Source: Aldehydirespirator sp965248735 (GTDB taxonomy: Bacteria; Actinomycetota; Acidimicrobiia; Acidimicrobiales; Aldehydirespiratoraceae). Taken from it: 64,000 nucleotides of DNA. Location of the stretch: the NCBI GenBank assembly GCA_965248735.1, contig OZ252146.1, forward strand, positions 1,488,001 through 1,552,000, given 5' to 3'. The position numbers and the translations under genes are program-made. Shown one piece after another: positions 18,179 through 27,530 of the stretch (position 1 is its first letter; each line of letters starts with the position of its first letter). The notes beneath the pieces were generated by a model. It was not told the origin of the DNA. It did not search any database and saw only the letters and a list, made by a program, of their open reading frames with translations.

Positions 18179-18949
18179 ATGGAATTGGCAGGGGCTTCGG
18201 CCATCGTCACCGGGGGTGCCTCGGGCATCGGCCGGGCCTGCGCGCACCGGCTGGCCGGGCTGGGCGCACACTGCGTGATCCTCGACATCCAGGCCCGCGA
18301 GGGCGCCGAAGCCGCCGCCGAGGTGGACGGGGTGTTCGTGGAGGGCGACGTTGCCGAAGAGGAGCCGGTGCAGGCCGCGGTGGAGGCTGCCGGCGAGTTC
18401 GGCCCGCTGCGGGTGCTGGTCAACTCGGCGGGCGTCACCTCCGCGGTGCGCACGGTGGACCGCCACGGCCAGCCGATGCCCTTGGAGCGGTTCGAGCGGC
18501 TGGTGGCCACCAATCTCATCGGGACGTTCAACTGCATCCGTCTGGCAGCGGCCGCGATGGGCCGCACCGAGCCGGTGGACGCCGACGGCCAGCGGGGCGC
18601 GATCGTCAACATGGCCTCGGTGGCGGCCTTCGACGGCCAGACCGGCCAGAACGCCTACTCGGCCTCCAAGGGCGGGGTGGTGGGCATGACGCTGCCCATA
18701 GCCCGCGACCTGGTGCCGCTGGGGGTGAGGGTCAACACCATCGCGCCCGGGCTGATCGACACGCCGATCTACGGCACCGGAGAGGAGGGCGAGCAGTTCA
18801 AGGCCCGCCTGGCTACCGGCGTGCTGTTCCCCAAGCGATTGGGCACCGCCGACGAACTGGCCTCGATGGTGATGGAGCTCCTCACCAACGACTACATGAA
18901 CGGCGAGACCATCAGGGTCGACGCCGGCATCCGCCTGCCCCCGAAGTAA
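18179..18949 (+). CDS. SDR-family dehydrogenase, 3-hydroxyacyl-CoA dehydrogenase type II-like
   Basis: A 256-residue classical short-chain dehydrogenase. NAD motif TGGASGIGR near residue 12, NSAGV, catalytic Tyr/Lys in NAYSASKGG, and APGLIDTP after the active site. The ending (VLFPKRLGTADELASMV...NGETIRVDAGIRL) resembles HSD17B10-like 3-hydroxy-2-methylbutyryl/3-hydroxyacyl-CoA dehydrogenases. AGGAG lies just before ATG 18179. A 264-bp spacer separates it from the permease gene, so it probably has its own promoter. Confidence 0.88.
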   Translation: MELAGASAIVTGGASGIGRACAHRLAGLGAHCVILDIQAREGAEAAAEVDGVFVEGDVAEEEPVQAAVEAAGEFGPLRVLVNSAGVTSAVRTVDRHGQPMPLERFERLVATNLIGTFNCIRLAAAAMGRTEPVDADGQRGAIVNMASVAAFDGQTGQNAYSASKGGVVGMTLPIARDLVPLGVRVNTIAPGLIDTPIYGTGEEGEQFKARLATGVLFPKRLGTADELASMVMELLTNDYMNGETIRVDAGIRLPPK

Positions 18950-19005
18950 CGCCCGGTCTGGGCTCTGCGGCGTTGCGGGCGGCGAACGGCCCGGTAGTAT
19001 CGCAC

Positions 19006-19082
<77 letters not shown>

Positions 19083-19085
19083 ACA

Positions 19086-19123
19086 AAAGCCCAGGTCAGA
19101 GCAGGTGCTCAGGCCTGGGCTTT
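19086..19123 (+). terminator. Hairpin after tRNA-fMet
   Basis: A 38-nt near-palindrome: 10-bp outer stem (aaagcccagg/cctgggcttt), inner gagca/tgctc stem and GG loop, ending in TTT. It probably terminates the tRNA transcript. Its exact reverse complement sits after attR. Confidence 0.8.
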
Positions 19124-19141
19124 GCCGCGCAATGGCCGATC

Positions 19142-19160
19142 TTCTAATAGAATTTCTAAT
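19142..19160. repeat. Paired TTCTAAT motif, candidate integrase arm site (left)
   Basis: TTCTAAT at 19142 and 19154, 12 bp apart, 59 bp inside attL. The same pair with the same spacing occurs near attR (33072 and 33084). AT-rich paired repeats near both ends are typical of arm-type recombinase or excisionase sites. Confidence 0.5.
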
Positions 19161-19315
19161 ATGGCGGACTTGACAGCGGGTTTGACAGGGACCGACAGCT
19201 CCCCGAGTGAGCCAAGTTGGTCGCCCCCGGCGTAGTGCGTACACGGAGTCCCCTAGTCACTTGTCACATGCCAGCGCTAGTCTCAATGATGTAATTCCAT
19301 CGATGGGAGGTGCCG

Positions 19316-19984
19316 ATGGCAACTAACGGTTTTCCCAAAGTCTCGGCTAGAGCGTGGAGAGTCCTGAGAGCTAAGGCGGTGAGCGCTCCGACCACGAAGT
19401 TCACCCCCGATGTGGTCGCGGCCCTAATGGACTTGTCGAGTCCGGACAGCGCCCTCGGCAACGTGGTCAGTCCGCTGCGGCGACTTGGTCTTATTGACGA
19501 GGACTGTGCGCTGACCGAGCGGGGGAACAAGTGGCGGGTGGATTTGTCGTTTGGCGACGCCTGCCAAGAGATCTTGGATGAGATTTATCCGGAGCAACTC
19601 GGGGCGCTAGTCGATGATGACGGCAGCCCGGATGCTGCACAGGTCAGGACTTGGTTTGATCAACGGGGCTTCGGCGACTCCAACGCGCGCCTAATGGCGG
19701 CGACGTATGTCATGGTTGCGAGCAAGCAGGTCCCCGAGGCGCCCGCGACGGACACAGACAAGGCCAAGAAGGAGGCGTCACCGCCGAAGCAGACTGCTCG
19801 GAAGCCGAAGGAGACTGAGAAACCTCCGGAGATCGCGGCGCATGAGCCACGGGCATCGCCCGAGAGGTCCGATCGTGGGCCGACGGTCCATCTCGACATC
19901 CAGATCCACATTCCCGCCGACGCGACGCCGGAACAGATCGATCAGATCTTCTCGAGCATGGCGAGGCACCTGTACGCGAAGTGA
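19316..19984 (+). CDS. DUF5343-type protein
   Basis: A 222-residue protein. The first 140 residues look like DUF5343, a winged-helix-like family (FPKVSARAWRVLR, NVVSPLRRLGLIDEDCALTERGNKWR, the ACQEILDEIYPEQL helix). A Lys/Pro/Glu-rich linker leads to a short C-terminal piece (VHLDIQIHIPADATPEQIDQIFSSMARHL) like segments that end many effector partner proteins. GGGAGGT lies 5 bp before ATG 19316. It overlaps the HEPN gene by 4 bp. DUF5343 genes recur in defence islands; the mechanism is unknown. Confidence 0.65.
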   Translation: MATNGFPKVSARAWRVLRAKAVSAPTTKFTPDVVAALMDLSSPDSALGNVVSPLRRLGLIDEDCALTERGNKWRVDLSFGDACQEILDEIYPEQLGALVDDDGSPDAAQVRTWFDQRGFGDSNARLMAATYVMVASKQVPEAPATDTDKAKKEASPPKQTARKPKETEKPPEIAAHEPRASPERSDRGPTVHLDIQIHIPADATPEQIDQIFSSMARHLYAK

Positions 19985-20523
19985 CGGGTGAGCGATTGCC
20001 GGGTCTGGCGTCGCTTGCGCGGAAGCTCGCCGGTGAGCTGTCGGACTATCGACGGCCAGCGGCGGATGCTGAAGTCGCTGCCGAGACTGGACATGAAGAA
20101 GGGCTCGACCCTTCTGCTGACTTCGACCGCCGGGTTGTTGATCCCGACCTGCGTGCGGCGACGCGGACGCGCTTCATGACCGAGCACTACGCGGACGCGG
20201 TTGAGTCAGGGGTCAAGGCACTTTGCGAGTGCATTCGGTCTCGGACTGGGAGCACTGAGGACGGAGATGCGCTGATGAGGCTTGCGTTCTCTCCCGACCG
20301 TCCTCTGTTGCGTGTCAACCGCGGGCGATCCAATAGCGATAAGAGTGAACAGCGCGGTCACATGTTCCTCTGCCAGGGTGTGGTCGCCGCGTGGAGGAAT
20401 CCAAGAGCACACGCTCTCCGCGATGATCCACCTGCCCGGGCTCTGATGATGCTCGAGACTCTGAACGATCTGATCATCACTACGAAGGCAGCTACTCGTA
20501 CGCGGCAGCGGCGTGTCCCGTAG
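19981..20523 (+). CDS. TIGR02391 (Ymh) HEPN-type protein, candidate RNase effector
   Basis: A 180-residue protein. The N-terminal 60 residues are variable. The C-terminal domain matches TIGR02391/Hypoth_Ymh (FMTEHYADAVESGVKAL, GDALMRLAFS, FLCQGVVAAWRNPRAH). WRNPRAH contains the Rx4H motif of HEPN ribonucleases. GTG 19981 overlaps the DUF5343 stop by 4 bp, so the pair is translationally coupled. An abortive-infection role is inference from the HEPN motif and the island context. Confidence 0.7.
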   Translation: MTGERLPGLASLARKLAGELSDYRRPAADAEVAAETGHEEGLDPSADFDRRVVDPDLRAATRTRFMTEHYADAVESGVKALCECIRSRTGSTEDGDALMRLAFSPDRPLLRVNRGRSNSDKSEQRGHMFLCQGVVAAWRNPRAHALRDDPPARALMMLETLNDLIITTKAATRTRQRRVP

Positions 20524-20573
20524 GAAGAGGATTCAGCCCTAACCAGTGACAACAGGGCAGCTAGCGTCGTGGT

Positions 20574-20990
20574 GTGGAGTTCGATGCTGATGCGCACGTG
20601 TCAGTCTGCGCGGCCTACTGCGGAGAGGATCCACCGCTGCGGTGGCTCGAGTTGGTGACACTGCTGACGGCTCGGAGGGATCGTGGCTGGTACTTCGAGG
20701 TGCAGCAGGGTGAGCCGATGTGGTGCTTCGGGCTCGGCCGAGCCGCGCTACTGGTTGCGGACGTCGATCTTGCCAGCCGTCGCTTTCACCTCTTTGAGCA
20801 TGTTGCCGACCGGGACCACTTCTTCGACGACATTGAGGCACTTGCCGTCAAGCTCGACCACTTTGAACGCGACAACCGAGGCCTAACCCACTTCCAGAAG
20901 GCCGCGATTGCCGATGGCATCGGCCCGGTCGAGATGTTGGAGGGTCTCCAACTGGAACTCGCCAAACAGGACACTGCGATGGGTGATTGA
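20574..20990 (+). CDS. Hypothetical protein, 138 residues
   Basis: A soluble, acidic alpha/beta protein (WYFEVQQGEPMWCFGLG, LLVADVDLASRRFHLFEH). No family is recognised. It starts at GTG 20574, 50 bp after the HEPN gene on the same strand, so it may be a third member of that operon. Coding potential is moderate. Confidence 0.5.
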   Translation: MEFDADAHVSVCAAYCGEDPPLRWLELVTLLTARRDRGWYFEVQQGEPMWCFGLGRAALLVADVDLASRRFHLFEHVADRDHFFDDIEALAVKLDHFERDNRGLTHFQKAAIADGIGPVEMLEGLQLELAKQDTAMGD

Positions 20991-21112
20991 CCGCATTTCG
21001 CCCTCACCGTCGAATCGGCGGAGCGGCAGACATCCGTCGATCAAGGTTTCGACCAGCGAAGCGCAACAACCGCAGGCGGGCAATCCTGTGCGGCTGAGCG
21101 TCTACGGATTCG

Positions 21113-21841
21113 CTACAGCATGGCCTGTGACAGTGGCCCCGTTTGACAATCCACGGGCCCGCACAAGCCGCAATCTTCAAGGCTCCACTCGTGGTTCTGT
21201 AGGCAGCCCCACAGATCGACGCTGGTCGAGAACTCAGGATAGAAGTACCGGCCGATTACTACTGGTCCGATGATCCTGGCTCCCGCGTGCGCGATCGCTC
21301 GATGTGCGGCCGCGATGCTCCTGCCAGACGTGAACGTGTCGTCGAGCAGGAGGACGACCTTGCCCTCGACCTGTGGTGTCACCAGTTCGTACTGGGGTGC
21401 ACCCGTCTCACCGGTTGCCCGCAGCGCCCGGATGCGTCTGTCCCTTAGGTGGCGCAGCATGTCGACCACGGCTGCGAACGCATCTCGACTGATAGACGGC
21501 ACCGTCACCACAAAGTCAAACTCCTCGACGAGGCAGCGTCGGTGGCGCTGGAGGAACAGACCGAGCAGCGCCGCCAAGACAAGGGCGTGCTCGCGCCGTG
21601 CCTCGCTGCTGGGAGCATCCTTGTAGCCGCGAAGCCGATGGTGCAGCGGGAACTGGTGCAGTGACATCGATATTGGGAGCACGCTTGGCATGTCGTGCCT
21701 GAAGCACTGGCTGCATTGGCTGTAGCCGCTGCCCACACCGCTTCGGCAGATCTCACAGCAGATGCCCGGGCTAGGGGCTGCGATGGGGACGAGCGCAGGT
21801 TCAACGCGGCGGAGATACCTGAGAGCCTCCAGCCGATTCAC
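21113..21841 (-). CDS. ComF-like phosphoribosyltransferase with zinc finger, partner of DprA-like protein
   Basis: A 242-residue protein. An N-terminal four-Cys zinc ribbon (C29/C32...C43/C46) is followed by a type I phosphoribosyltransferase fold; the PRPP loop is VVLLLDDTFTSGRS (about 163-175). This is the ComF layout. The gene overlaps the upstream DprA-like gene by 4 bp. In most bacteria comF and dprA are not adjacent and serve natural transformation. A coupled pair inside an integrated island instead suggests a nucleotide- or DNA-sensing conflict module, consistent with proposals that SLOG-type proteins sense or process nucleotide signals. Confidence 0.8.
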   Translation of the reverse strand: MNRLEALRYLRRVEPALVPIAAPSPGICCEICRSGVGSGYSQCSQCFRHDMPSVLPISMSLHQFPLHHRLRGYKDAPSSEARREHALVLAALLGLFLQRHRRCLVEEFDFVVTVPSISRDAFAAVVDMLRHLRDRRIRALRATGETGAPQYELVTPQVEGKVVLLLDDTFTSGRSIAAAHRAIAHAGARIIGPVVIGRYFYPEFSTSVDLWGCLQNHEWSLEDCGLCGPVDCQTGPLSQAML

Positions 21842-22770
21842 GCGAACGCGAGGGGGGCGTTGGCGACGTTTGCCAGGTGTTCCTCGAGTCGCTCTACAAC
21901 CTCATCAGCCTCGTTGACCACCGTGACATCGCCTTGTGACTCCGACATCTCTTCGGCCCATGGCTGACTTGTGACCAGGCTCCTGACGAGAAAGACGGGC
22001 TTTCCGTGTTCGAGAGCGGCCTGGGCCTGTCGGCGTGCTCCGGAAGTCTCGGAGGCCTCTACGACGACTGTTGCCATCGACAGTCCTGAGGTAGTGAGAT
22101 TGCGAGCGGGAAACGACCACGGGCCGCTCGCGGTGCCGGGAAGGAACTGCGAGACGCAAGCGCCTTGCTGGCAGATCGCATTGGCTAGTGAGCGATTCGC
22201 GGCCGGGTAGGTCCGCTCGATGTCAGTTCCGAAGACCGCGATCGTTCGACCCCCCGCGTTCACGGCGGCGGCGTGTGCAGCGGTATCGATGCCAGCGGCG
22301 AGTCCGGCGATGACCGTGTAGTCGCGCTCGACGACCCCGGAGGCGAGGCGCTCTGCGAGGTCAAGTCCGCTCTTGGAGGCCGATCGCGTCCCGACGATCG
22401 CCACCGCTCGGCGATCACCGCTCGTTAGCTCACCCCGTACGAACAGCAGCGGTGGACCGTCGTGAACCAGGCTCAAGTTGAGGGGGTAGGTGTCATCGAT
22501 GCAGGCAATGAGATCTACGCCGACGTTGCACAGTCGAGCTAGCTCTGCCTGCCAATGCCCGAGGCGTTCAGCCGCCTTGTCAATCCCCGCATGAAGCCAT
22601 TCGCGGTCCTCTGGATACAGCGGTGCGGCGCTGGCGTCCAGTGCCAGCTCCTCAAGAAGGAACCGCAAGCGCCGCATGGCCGGTCCATTCATGTGTCTCG
22701 CCAGAACTTCGCAGGTCGCCACTAGTAGCGCCTTGTCCGACAGCAGGTTCTCTAGCTTGACCGTCCCCAT
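21838..22770 (-). CDS. DprA/Smf-like SLOG Rossmann protein
   Basis: A 310-residue protein. N-terminal helical region (1-120), then the DprA Rossmann core: AIVGTRSASKSG (124-135), IAGLAAGID (154-162), GTDIERTYPAANRSL (181-195) and FPARNLTTSGLS (220-231), which match the DprA GSR, SGxAxGID, YPxxN and FPxRN motifs. Start ATG 22770 is supported by AGGGGA 5 bp upstream; ATG 22791 is possible. It lacks the C-terminal winged helix of transformation DprA. The coupled phosphoribosyltransferase gene follows. It may bind a nucleotide or ssDNA; a defence role is inference. Confidence 0.8.
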   Translation of the reverse strand: MGTVKLENLLSDKALLVATCEVLARHMNGPAMRRLRFLLEELALDASAAPLYPEDREWLHAGIDKAAERLGHWQAELARLCNVGVDLIACIDDTYPLNLSLVHDGPPLLFVRGELTSGDRRAVAIVGTRSASKSGLDLAERLASGVVERDYTVIAGLAAGIDTAAHAAAVNAGGRTIAVFGTDIERTYPAANRSLANAICQQGACVSQFLPGTASGPWSFPARNLTTSGLSMATVVVEASETSGARRQAQAALEHGKPVFLVRSLVTSQPWAEEMSESQGDVTVVNEADEVVERLEEHLANVANAPLAFA

Positions 22771-22934
22771 TAGCGTCCCCTGTCTTCCCATCACCGCCGG
22801 TAGATGCCACCGATCACGGCCCCGTCGCACACGCGGACTGTGCACGAGTCCACGGTACGTAAAGCCTGAACCGACATGGGCGATGGTAGGTCAGACGTGA
22901 GACAGGCGTCCGAGCCACAGTTCGCATTACCTAG

Positions 22935-24086
22935 TCACCCCTGGCCGAAGACGGCCGTCTCGAAGGTGGAGGCGGCCTGTGCCTGTAGGCCAGGCATGAC
23001 GTGCTGGTAGACGGTCATGGTGAAGGCGACGCTGGAGTGACCTAGGCGCTCGCTGACGACCTTGGGGTGCACGTTCTGCTGCAGCAGGATGGTGGCGTGG
23101 GTGTGGCGCAGGTCGTGTAGGCGGATGCGGGGGACGTCGAGCTTGGCGACGGCGCGCTCGAAGGTCTGGCTGATCAGGTCGGGGTGGATGGGCGAGCCGT
23201 CGGGCCTGGCGAACACCTAGCCGTCGTCCCCGCGCTGGCCGGTGGCCATGCGCTCTTCAAGCTGGCGGCGGCGGTGGCGGCGCAGTTCGGCGACGGTCCG
23301 GGGGTCGAGGTCGATGCTGCGGCGGCTGGTGGGAGTCTTGAGGTCGCCCTCGATGAGCTTGTACTGCACCGACACGATCTGCTGGTTGACGGTGAGGCGG
23401 GCGGCGTCGAGGTCGACGTTGCTCCACGGCAACCCGGCGAGTTCGCCTCGGCGCATCCCGGTGGTCGCGGCGAGCAGGTAAAGCGGGTACAGCTCGTGGT
23501 CGGCCATGGCGTCAAGGAAGCGGCGCAGCTGGTCGCCCGTCCACACGCTGATCGATCGGCCGCTGCGGCTGATCGAGGGCGGATCGGCGGTGTCGGCCAC
23601 GTTGCGGACGACGGTGCCCTTGCGGGCCGCGTCGGACAGCGCGCTCTGAAGGGTGGCGTGGACGTTGCGCACCGACTTGGCTGACAGGCCCCCTCCGGCA
23701 CCGTTGCGCTTGCCCTCGGTGAGGAGTTTGACGTACAGCTCGTCGAGGTCCTCGGGCTGGAGCCTTTGCAGCGGGATGGCGCCGATGTTGGGGTTGATGT
23801 GCAGCCGGATGTTGCGCTCGTAGGAGTTGGCGGTTGAGGGCTTCACCCTGGTCCGCTTCGACGGCAGCCACCGATGCAGCAGGTAGTCGGCAACGGTGAT
23901 CTTGTCGGGCGCCCGGTAGTCGCCGTCGTGCACCCGCTTGACAATCTCCGCGAGCAGCTTCTCGGCCTCGCCGCGGGAAGCGCCGGCCGCGTGCCAGCGG
24001 TAGCGGGGCTTGCCCGTCGCGGGGTCCGGGCCCTCGTGGATGACCACGTAGTAGCGATTGCCCTTCTTGGCGATATGGCCTCTCAT
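22935..24086 (-). pseudogene. Tyrosine recombinase (integrase) with in-frame amber codon
   Basis: The intact frame would code 383 residues: an N-terminal SAM-like DNA-binding domain, the catalytic Arg in TTGMRRGELAGLPW (R212), then LHDLRHTHA, LGHSS and the nucleophile Tyr in MTVYQHV. A TAG at 23217-23219 (codon 290, between GDDG and VFARPDG) cuts off the second Arg/His box and the Tyr. The frame continues cleanly after it, so a single base change (for example TTG to TAG) explains the loss. A GTG directly after the stop could restart a 93-residue fragment. It should have recombined the tRNA att sites. Confidence 0.9.
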
Positions 24087-24493
24087 CGGGATCCCTTTGC
24101 GGTCGATGCCGGTTCCGGGGAGGGGCTGGCGATAACAGGCGAGGGGCCATCTTGCCGTTGGACAGACGCCATGTCGGTCGGCTCCTCCGCGTCGTCGGAG
24201 GTGGTCGATCGGTACTGGGGCAAGGTGGCGAAGTCCGCGTCCATCGTGTTCTCCGCGACAAGGCCTCTGATGCCGATCTGGCGTAGACGGTCGAAGAACT
24301 TGCCGATCTCGTCAGCAGCTCGGTCAAGGTCACCGGCGTACTGATCGAGCACGGCCATTAGGAGTTCCTTGCGGCGTTCGCGATAGCTCACCACGCCGGG
24401 TACACGGCTGCCGGTGATCCTCTTAATTTCCTCGAAACCCGGAGGAAGGTAGCCCTTCGTGAGCTCGCGCACCCGCTTATCGAGGGGTTCCAC
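24083..24493 (-). CDS. Hypothetical protein coupled to the integrase
   Basis: A 136-residue soluble protein, helical in the first 90 residues (YRERRKELLMAVLDQYAGDLDRAADEIGKFFDRLRQIGI) with a disordered C terminus. It overlaps the integrase start by 4 bp. Position suggests an accessory or excision-control factor, but no DNA-binding motif is recognised. The GTG start has no clear ribosome binding site. Confidence 0.5.
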   Translation of the reverse strand: MEPLDKRVRELTKGYLPPGFEEIKRITGSRVPGVVSYRERRKELLMAVLDQYAGDLDRAADEIGKFFDRLRQIGIRGLVAENTMDADFATLPQYRSTTSDDAEEPTDMASVQRQDGPSPVIASPSPEPASTAKGSR

Positions 24494-24635
24494 CTGGTCT
24501 TCGCCGCGGCAGGAGGTAGCGGAGCGGGACCTGACTGCTCTTGCCGGGGCCGTCTGTTAGACAGCTTCTCGGGAGGCGACGTTATGTCGAGGCGCCGCCT
24601 TCGCCAAGCGCCCATGGCCGCTGTTGGCGGCGGCC

Positions 24636-27173
24636 TCAACCAGTGGCGTCTTGGTCGCCGTCATCTGAAGGGGCCGTCTCCTCTAGTTGTGATAGGCCCT
24701 TGATGATGTGCCACGCGACCGGCGCGAGAGCGGATGTGGCGTGTGCCACGAAGTCCTCCGATTGCGGCAGAGGCCCGAGGTCCTCGTCCTTCTCGCCGTC
24801 GTTGTCGTTTCGTTGCCGCTGTATCCGTTCATGGGTTCGCAGCGCGGAGACGCCTGTTAGGAGCATCGCCTGGTAGAAGGTGGTGCGGATCAACTGGGCT
24901 TCGCCCGGGCGACGTGAGCGGGCGGCGCGCCTGGTTTGGGACACGAGGGCCGCGTTGTCCTCGTTCCAGAACCAGTCGTAGGTGTCGTTGCCTTTGGTGT
25001 CGGTGCCGCTGTGGTAGACGCGCACCGCGGTCGTCTCGGTGAACGTCGGCGACATGGTTTGCCATTCGGGCCGCTTGACGGGCTTCATTTCGGGCAGCTT
25101 GTAGCGCGGCGGGGGAGGCGGCTTCGGCTTGGGGGCCTTGCTGTCTAGGAACTCCAGGGTGAACTCGTTGGAGAAGCGGGTGAGCGTCGTGTTGTCGCTC
25201 ACGAGCAGCTCGTAGCGGTAGACCTCGCCAGGCTCGGTGTCTTTGACCTTGACAGCGAGCTGGGCCTCGCCGTCTCGCAGGCGCATGTGGCTTGCTTCGA
25301 GCATGCCCCAGGCGTCGTCTTTGTGCGGGGGTGGTTCCGTTATGAGGCGCACGTCCCAGTCGCCTGGATCGAGGTCTCGCGTGAAGTAGTCGTCGATGAC
25401 GTCGGTGTGGAATGTGAGCGTGCAGCTCCTGTCGGTCCGTACTTGGCGGTGCACATGGCGATCGATGGGATCTTTGGCGTGACGGAAGTAACTCGGGTGC
25501 CGCTTGCCCACGTAGGGCTCAGGCTCCGGCGGGGCAGGGGGCATCGGTAGGTTCCTGCCTTCGAGGAGGAATCTCAGAAGGTCGCGGTCTTCGTCATAGA
25601 GGCTGCGAATGACCTTCTCTGCTGCCTTGGCAGCGTCTGCGCTGCCTGCGGAGAGTTCTCGGGTTCTGCGCTCCTTTAGCTCTTTGAGCTTGGGGTTGTC
25701 CTTTAGGTTCTTGGAGATCTCCTCGATGAGGGTCTTAGAGAAGCCGGTGTCGGCGATTCGGTCTCGGCTGGCCATGAACAGGTCGTCTCGCGCCTGCGGT
25801 GACAGGGCCGTGCAGTCGACATGCACCAGCAGCGAATTGCTCAGCAGGCTCAGGCCCACCTCTTTGCGGTGGAAGAACTGCCATGATCTGCGGGCCTGGG
25901 TCTGGTTGTTGAGGCCAAAAGCCATCCCGTAGTCGCCGCTGCGGTACATCCTTGCTTTCGGGATCTTGTCCGCGCCAAGAGCGAACGCGTAGATAGTGAG
26001 CGACACTTCCTGGCCTTCGATGCGCAACGCTTGACGATCAGGGAACCCAGCCTCCATGGCGGAGGCCTCGCCCGACACCTGATGGCGGCCCAGACGGCTA
26101 GCGAGTCCGTACATCGCAACGCTGTTGGTGGGATGGGTCTTGTGGGCCGACGGGGCCCGGCAGTCATACACCTTGGCCGGCAGGGCCAGATCCAGCAGGC
26201 AGACCTCCAAGTGGCGCAGCAGCGAGAACTTGGTCGTGTCGCAAACTCCCTGCTTCGGCAGGCGGGGCAGGTAGTCGTACAGCTTGATGAGCGTCCCGTG
26301 CCCGCTGGTGCGGCCATAGGGGATCGGGGCAGATGTTGTGGAGGCGTTCGAGTCGTCGGGGAAGATCTCCAGCTCATCTGCGGGGAACCGCAGCACTTCT
26401 CCGCGACCGGGCGTTCTGTCCGCGTCAAGGGGCGCCAGGTAGGTGTAGACGCTGTTCTTGTGGCCGGCCCGGGGCGGCTCGCGTCGCAACGCGGTGAACC
26501 CCCACATCCCGGCATCGCCGCTGCCGCCGTCTGCGCCGTTGTTGGGGATGTGAGGATTGCGGCGAGACACGATCAACTGAAGATGCTGCGGGCCGCAGAA
26601 CCGCAAAGACCCCGAACCCCCCATGTTGTATCGGCCCTGCGCGAACGGGATCCGGTCCTTGTTGCTGCTTGTCAGCGAGCACAACGTCTCAGCAAACATC
26701 GAGGGGCTCTGGCCCTCACCGGCATCCGCGACGCTCACACAGGCGGGGGACTTGTCGGCGCCTCCTGTGACCGCGACCGTGATCTTCTCGGCGTGCCCGA
26801 TCCTGGCCCGGTTGGGCCAGTCCCACACGTCACCCCCGTACTTCTCGGCCTCCGGGCTCTTGCGATCTATGAACCTCGCCACCGCGGCCCGAGGAGAGTT
26901 CGGGCCATCAGGATCCTGCGGGTTGGCGCCAGTCGCCCAGCACGCGTTGATCAGCCTCGCGTCGACCGCGTTCGTGAGTTTCTCAGCGAGCGCCGCGACC
27001 GGATCGCTCTGCTGGTTCGCGACAATGCTCAAGTTGCCCGGATTGTCACCCAGCGGTCGCCAAGCTTTCGGGTCGTCCCAGTACCCCGCTTGGCGCAGCG
27101 CCGCCACAGCAGCGTCGCTGGTGTCGGCTCCCATGAGTTCCCGGCATAGGTGCTCGGCGTGTTGAAAGGTCAT
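24636..27173 (-). CDS. Large GHKL (HSP90/MutL-type) ATPase, defence-associated
   Basis: An 845-residue protein. The N-terminal 300 residues carry GHKL ATP-binding motifs: N-box EKLTNAVDA (E64, N68, D71), DAGEG (D150 to G154) and YNMGGSGSL (182-190), the arrangement of HSP90/MutL/MORC-like ATPases. No His-kinase dimerisation box is present. The C-terminal part includes a Pro-rich linker (KPKPPPPPRYKLPE) and unrecognised domains. ATG 27173 has GCGAGG 6 bp upstream. It is divergent from the AAA ATPase/protease pair across 357 bp, suggesting joint control; participation in one system is inference. Confidence 0.78.
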   Translation of the reverse strand: MTFQHAEHLCRELMGADTSDAAVAALRQAGYWDDPKAWRPLGDNPGNLSIVANQQSDPVAALAEKLTNAVDARLINACWATGANPQDPDGPNSPRAAVARFIDRKSPEAEKYGGDVWDWPNRARIGHAEKITVAVTGGADKSPACVSVADAGEGQSPSMFAETLCSLTSSNKDRIPFAQGRYNMGGSGSLRFCGPQHLQLIVSRRNPHIPNNGADGGSGDAGMWGFTALRREPPRAGHKNSVYTYLAPLDADRTPGRGEVLRFPADELEIFPDDSNASTTSAPIPYGRTSGHGTLIKLYDYLPRLPKQGVCDTTKFSLLRHLEVCLLDLALPAKVYDCRAPSAHKTHPTNSVAMYGLASRLGRHQVSGEASAMEAGFPDRQALRIEGQEVSLTIYAFALGADKIPKARMYRSGDYGMAFGLNNQTQARRSWQFFHRKEVGLSLLSNSLLVHVDCTALSPQARDDLFMASRDRIADTGFSKTLIEEISKNLKDNPKLKELKERRTRELSAGSADAAKAAEKVIRSLYDEDRDLLRFLLEGRNLPMPPAPPEPEPYVGKRHPSYFRHAKDPIDRHVHRQVRTDRSCTLTFHTDVIDDYFTRDLDPGDWDVRLITEPPPHKDDAWGMLEASHMRLRDGEAQLAVKVKDTEPGEVYRYELLVSDNTTLTRFSNEFTLEFLDSKAPKPKPPPPPRYKLPEMKPVKRPEWQTMSPTFTETTAVRVYHSGTDTKGNDTYDWFWNEDNAALVSQTRRAARSRRPGEAQLIRTTFYQAMLLTGVSALRTHERIQRQRNDNDGEKDEDLGPLPQSEDFVAHATSALAPVAWHIIKGLSQLEETAPSDDGDQDATG

Positions 27174-27530
27174 GGGCATCCTCGCATTAGGCGATACGAC
27201 GAAATCGTCGCAAACAGTAGGCGCGTCTGCCAGTAGGTGGTGACCTCTCACAACCACATCGCCACGGGTCGAGACGTCGGGCGAGGCTACTGGGGGTGGC
27301 CCAGCCCCAAGACGGGACGGACCGGCCCTTGCCGTGCGGTGTGGGCGGTAATGTCGGGCGGCGCCTGGCAGACCAATGCGCAATACCCGGTGAGGTGCAG
27401 ACGCATCACGCGGGCTCAAATCAGGGACCCACCTCAGCTACGATCATGGAGAAGGATCGGCGTGCACCAAGCAGCGGCTGTCACAGCCGCTGCCGATACT
27501 GGAGGAAGCGTCGTTGAGGGGAGGCAGCAG
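27174..27530. promoter_or_regulatory. Divergent promoter region between GHKL gene and ATPase/protease pair
   Basis: 357 bp with no convincing gene. It should hold back-to-back promoters. GAGGGGAGG at 27515-27523 is the ribosome binding site of the ATPase gene. I see no clear operator or hairpin. Confidence 0.5.
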
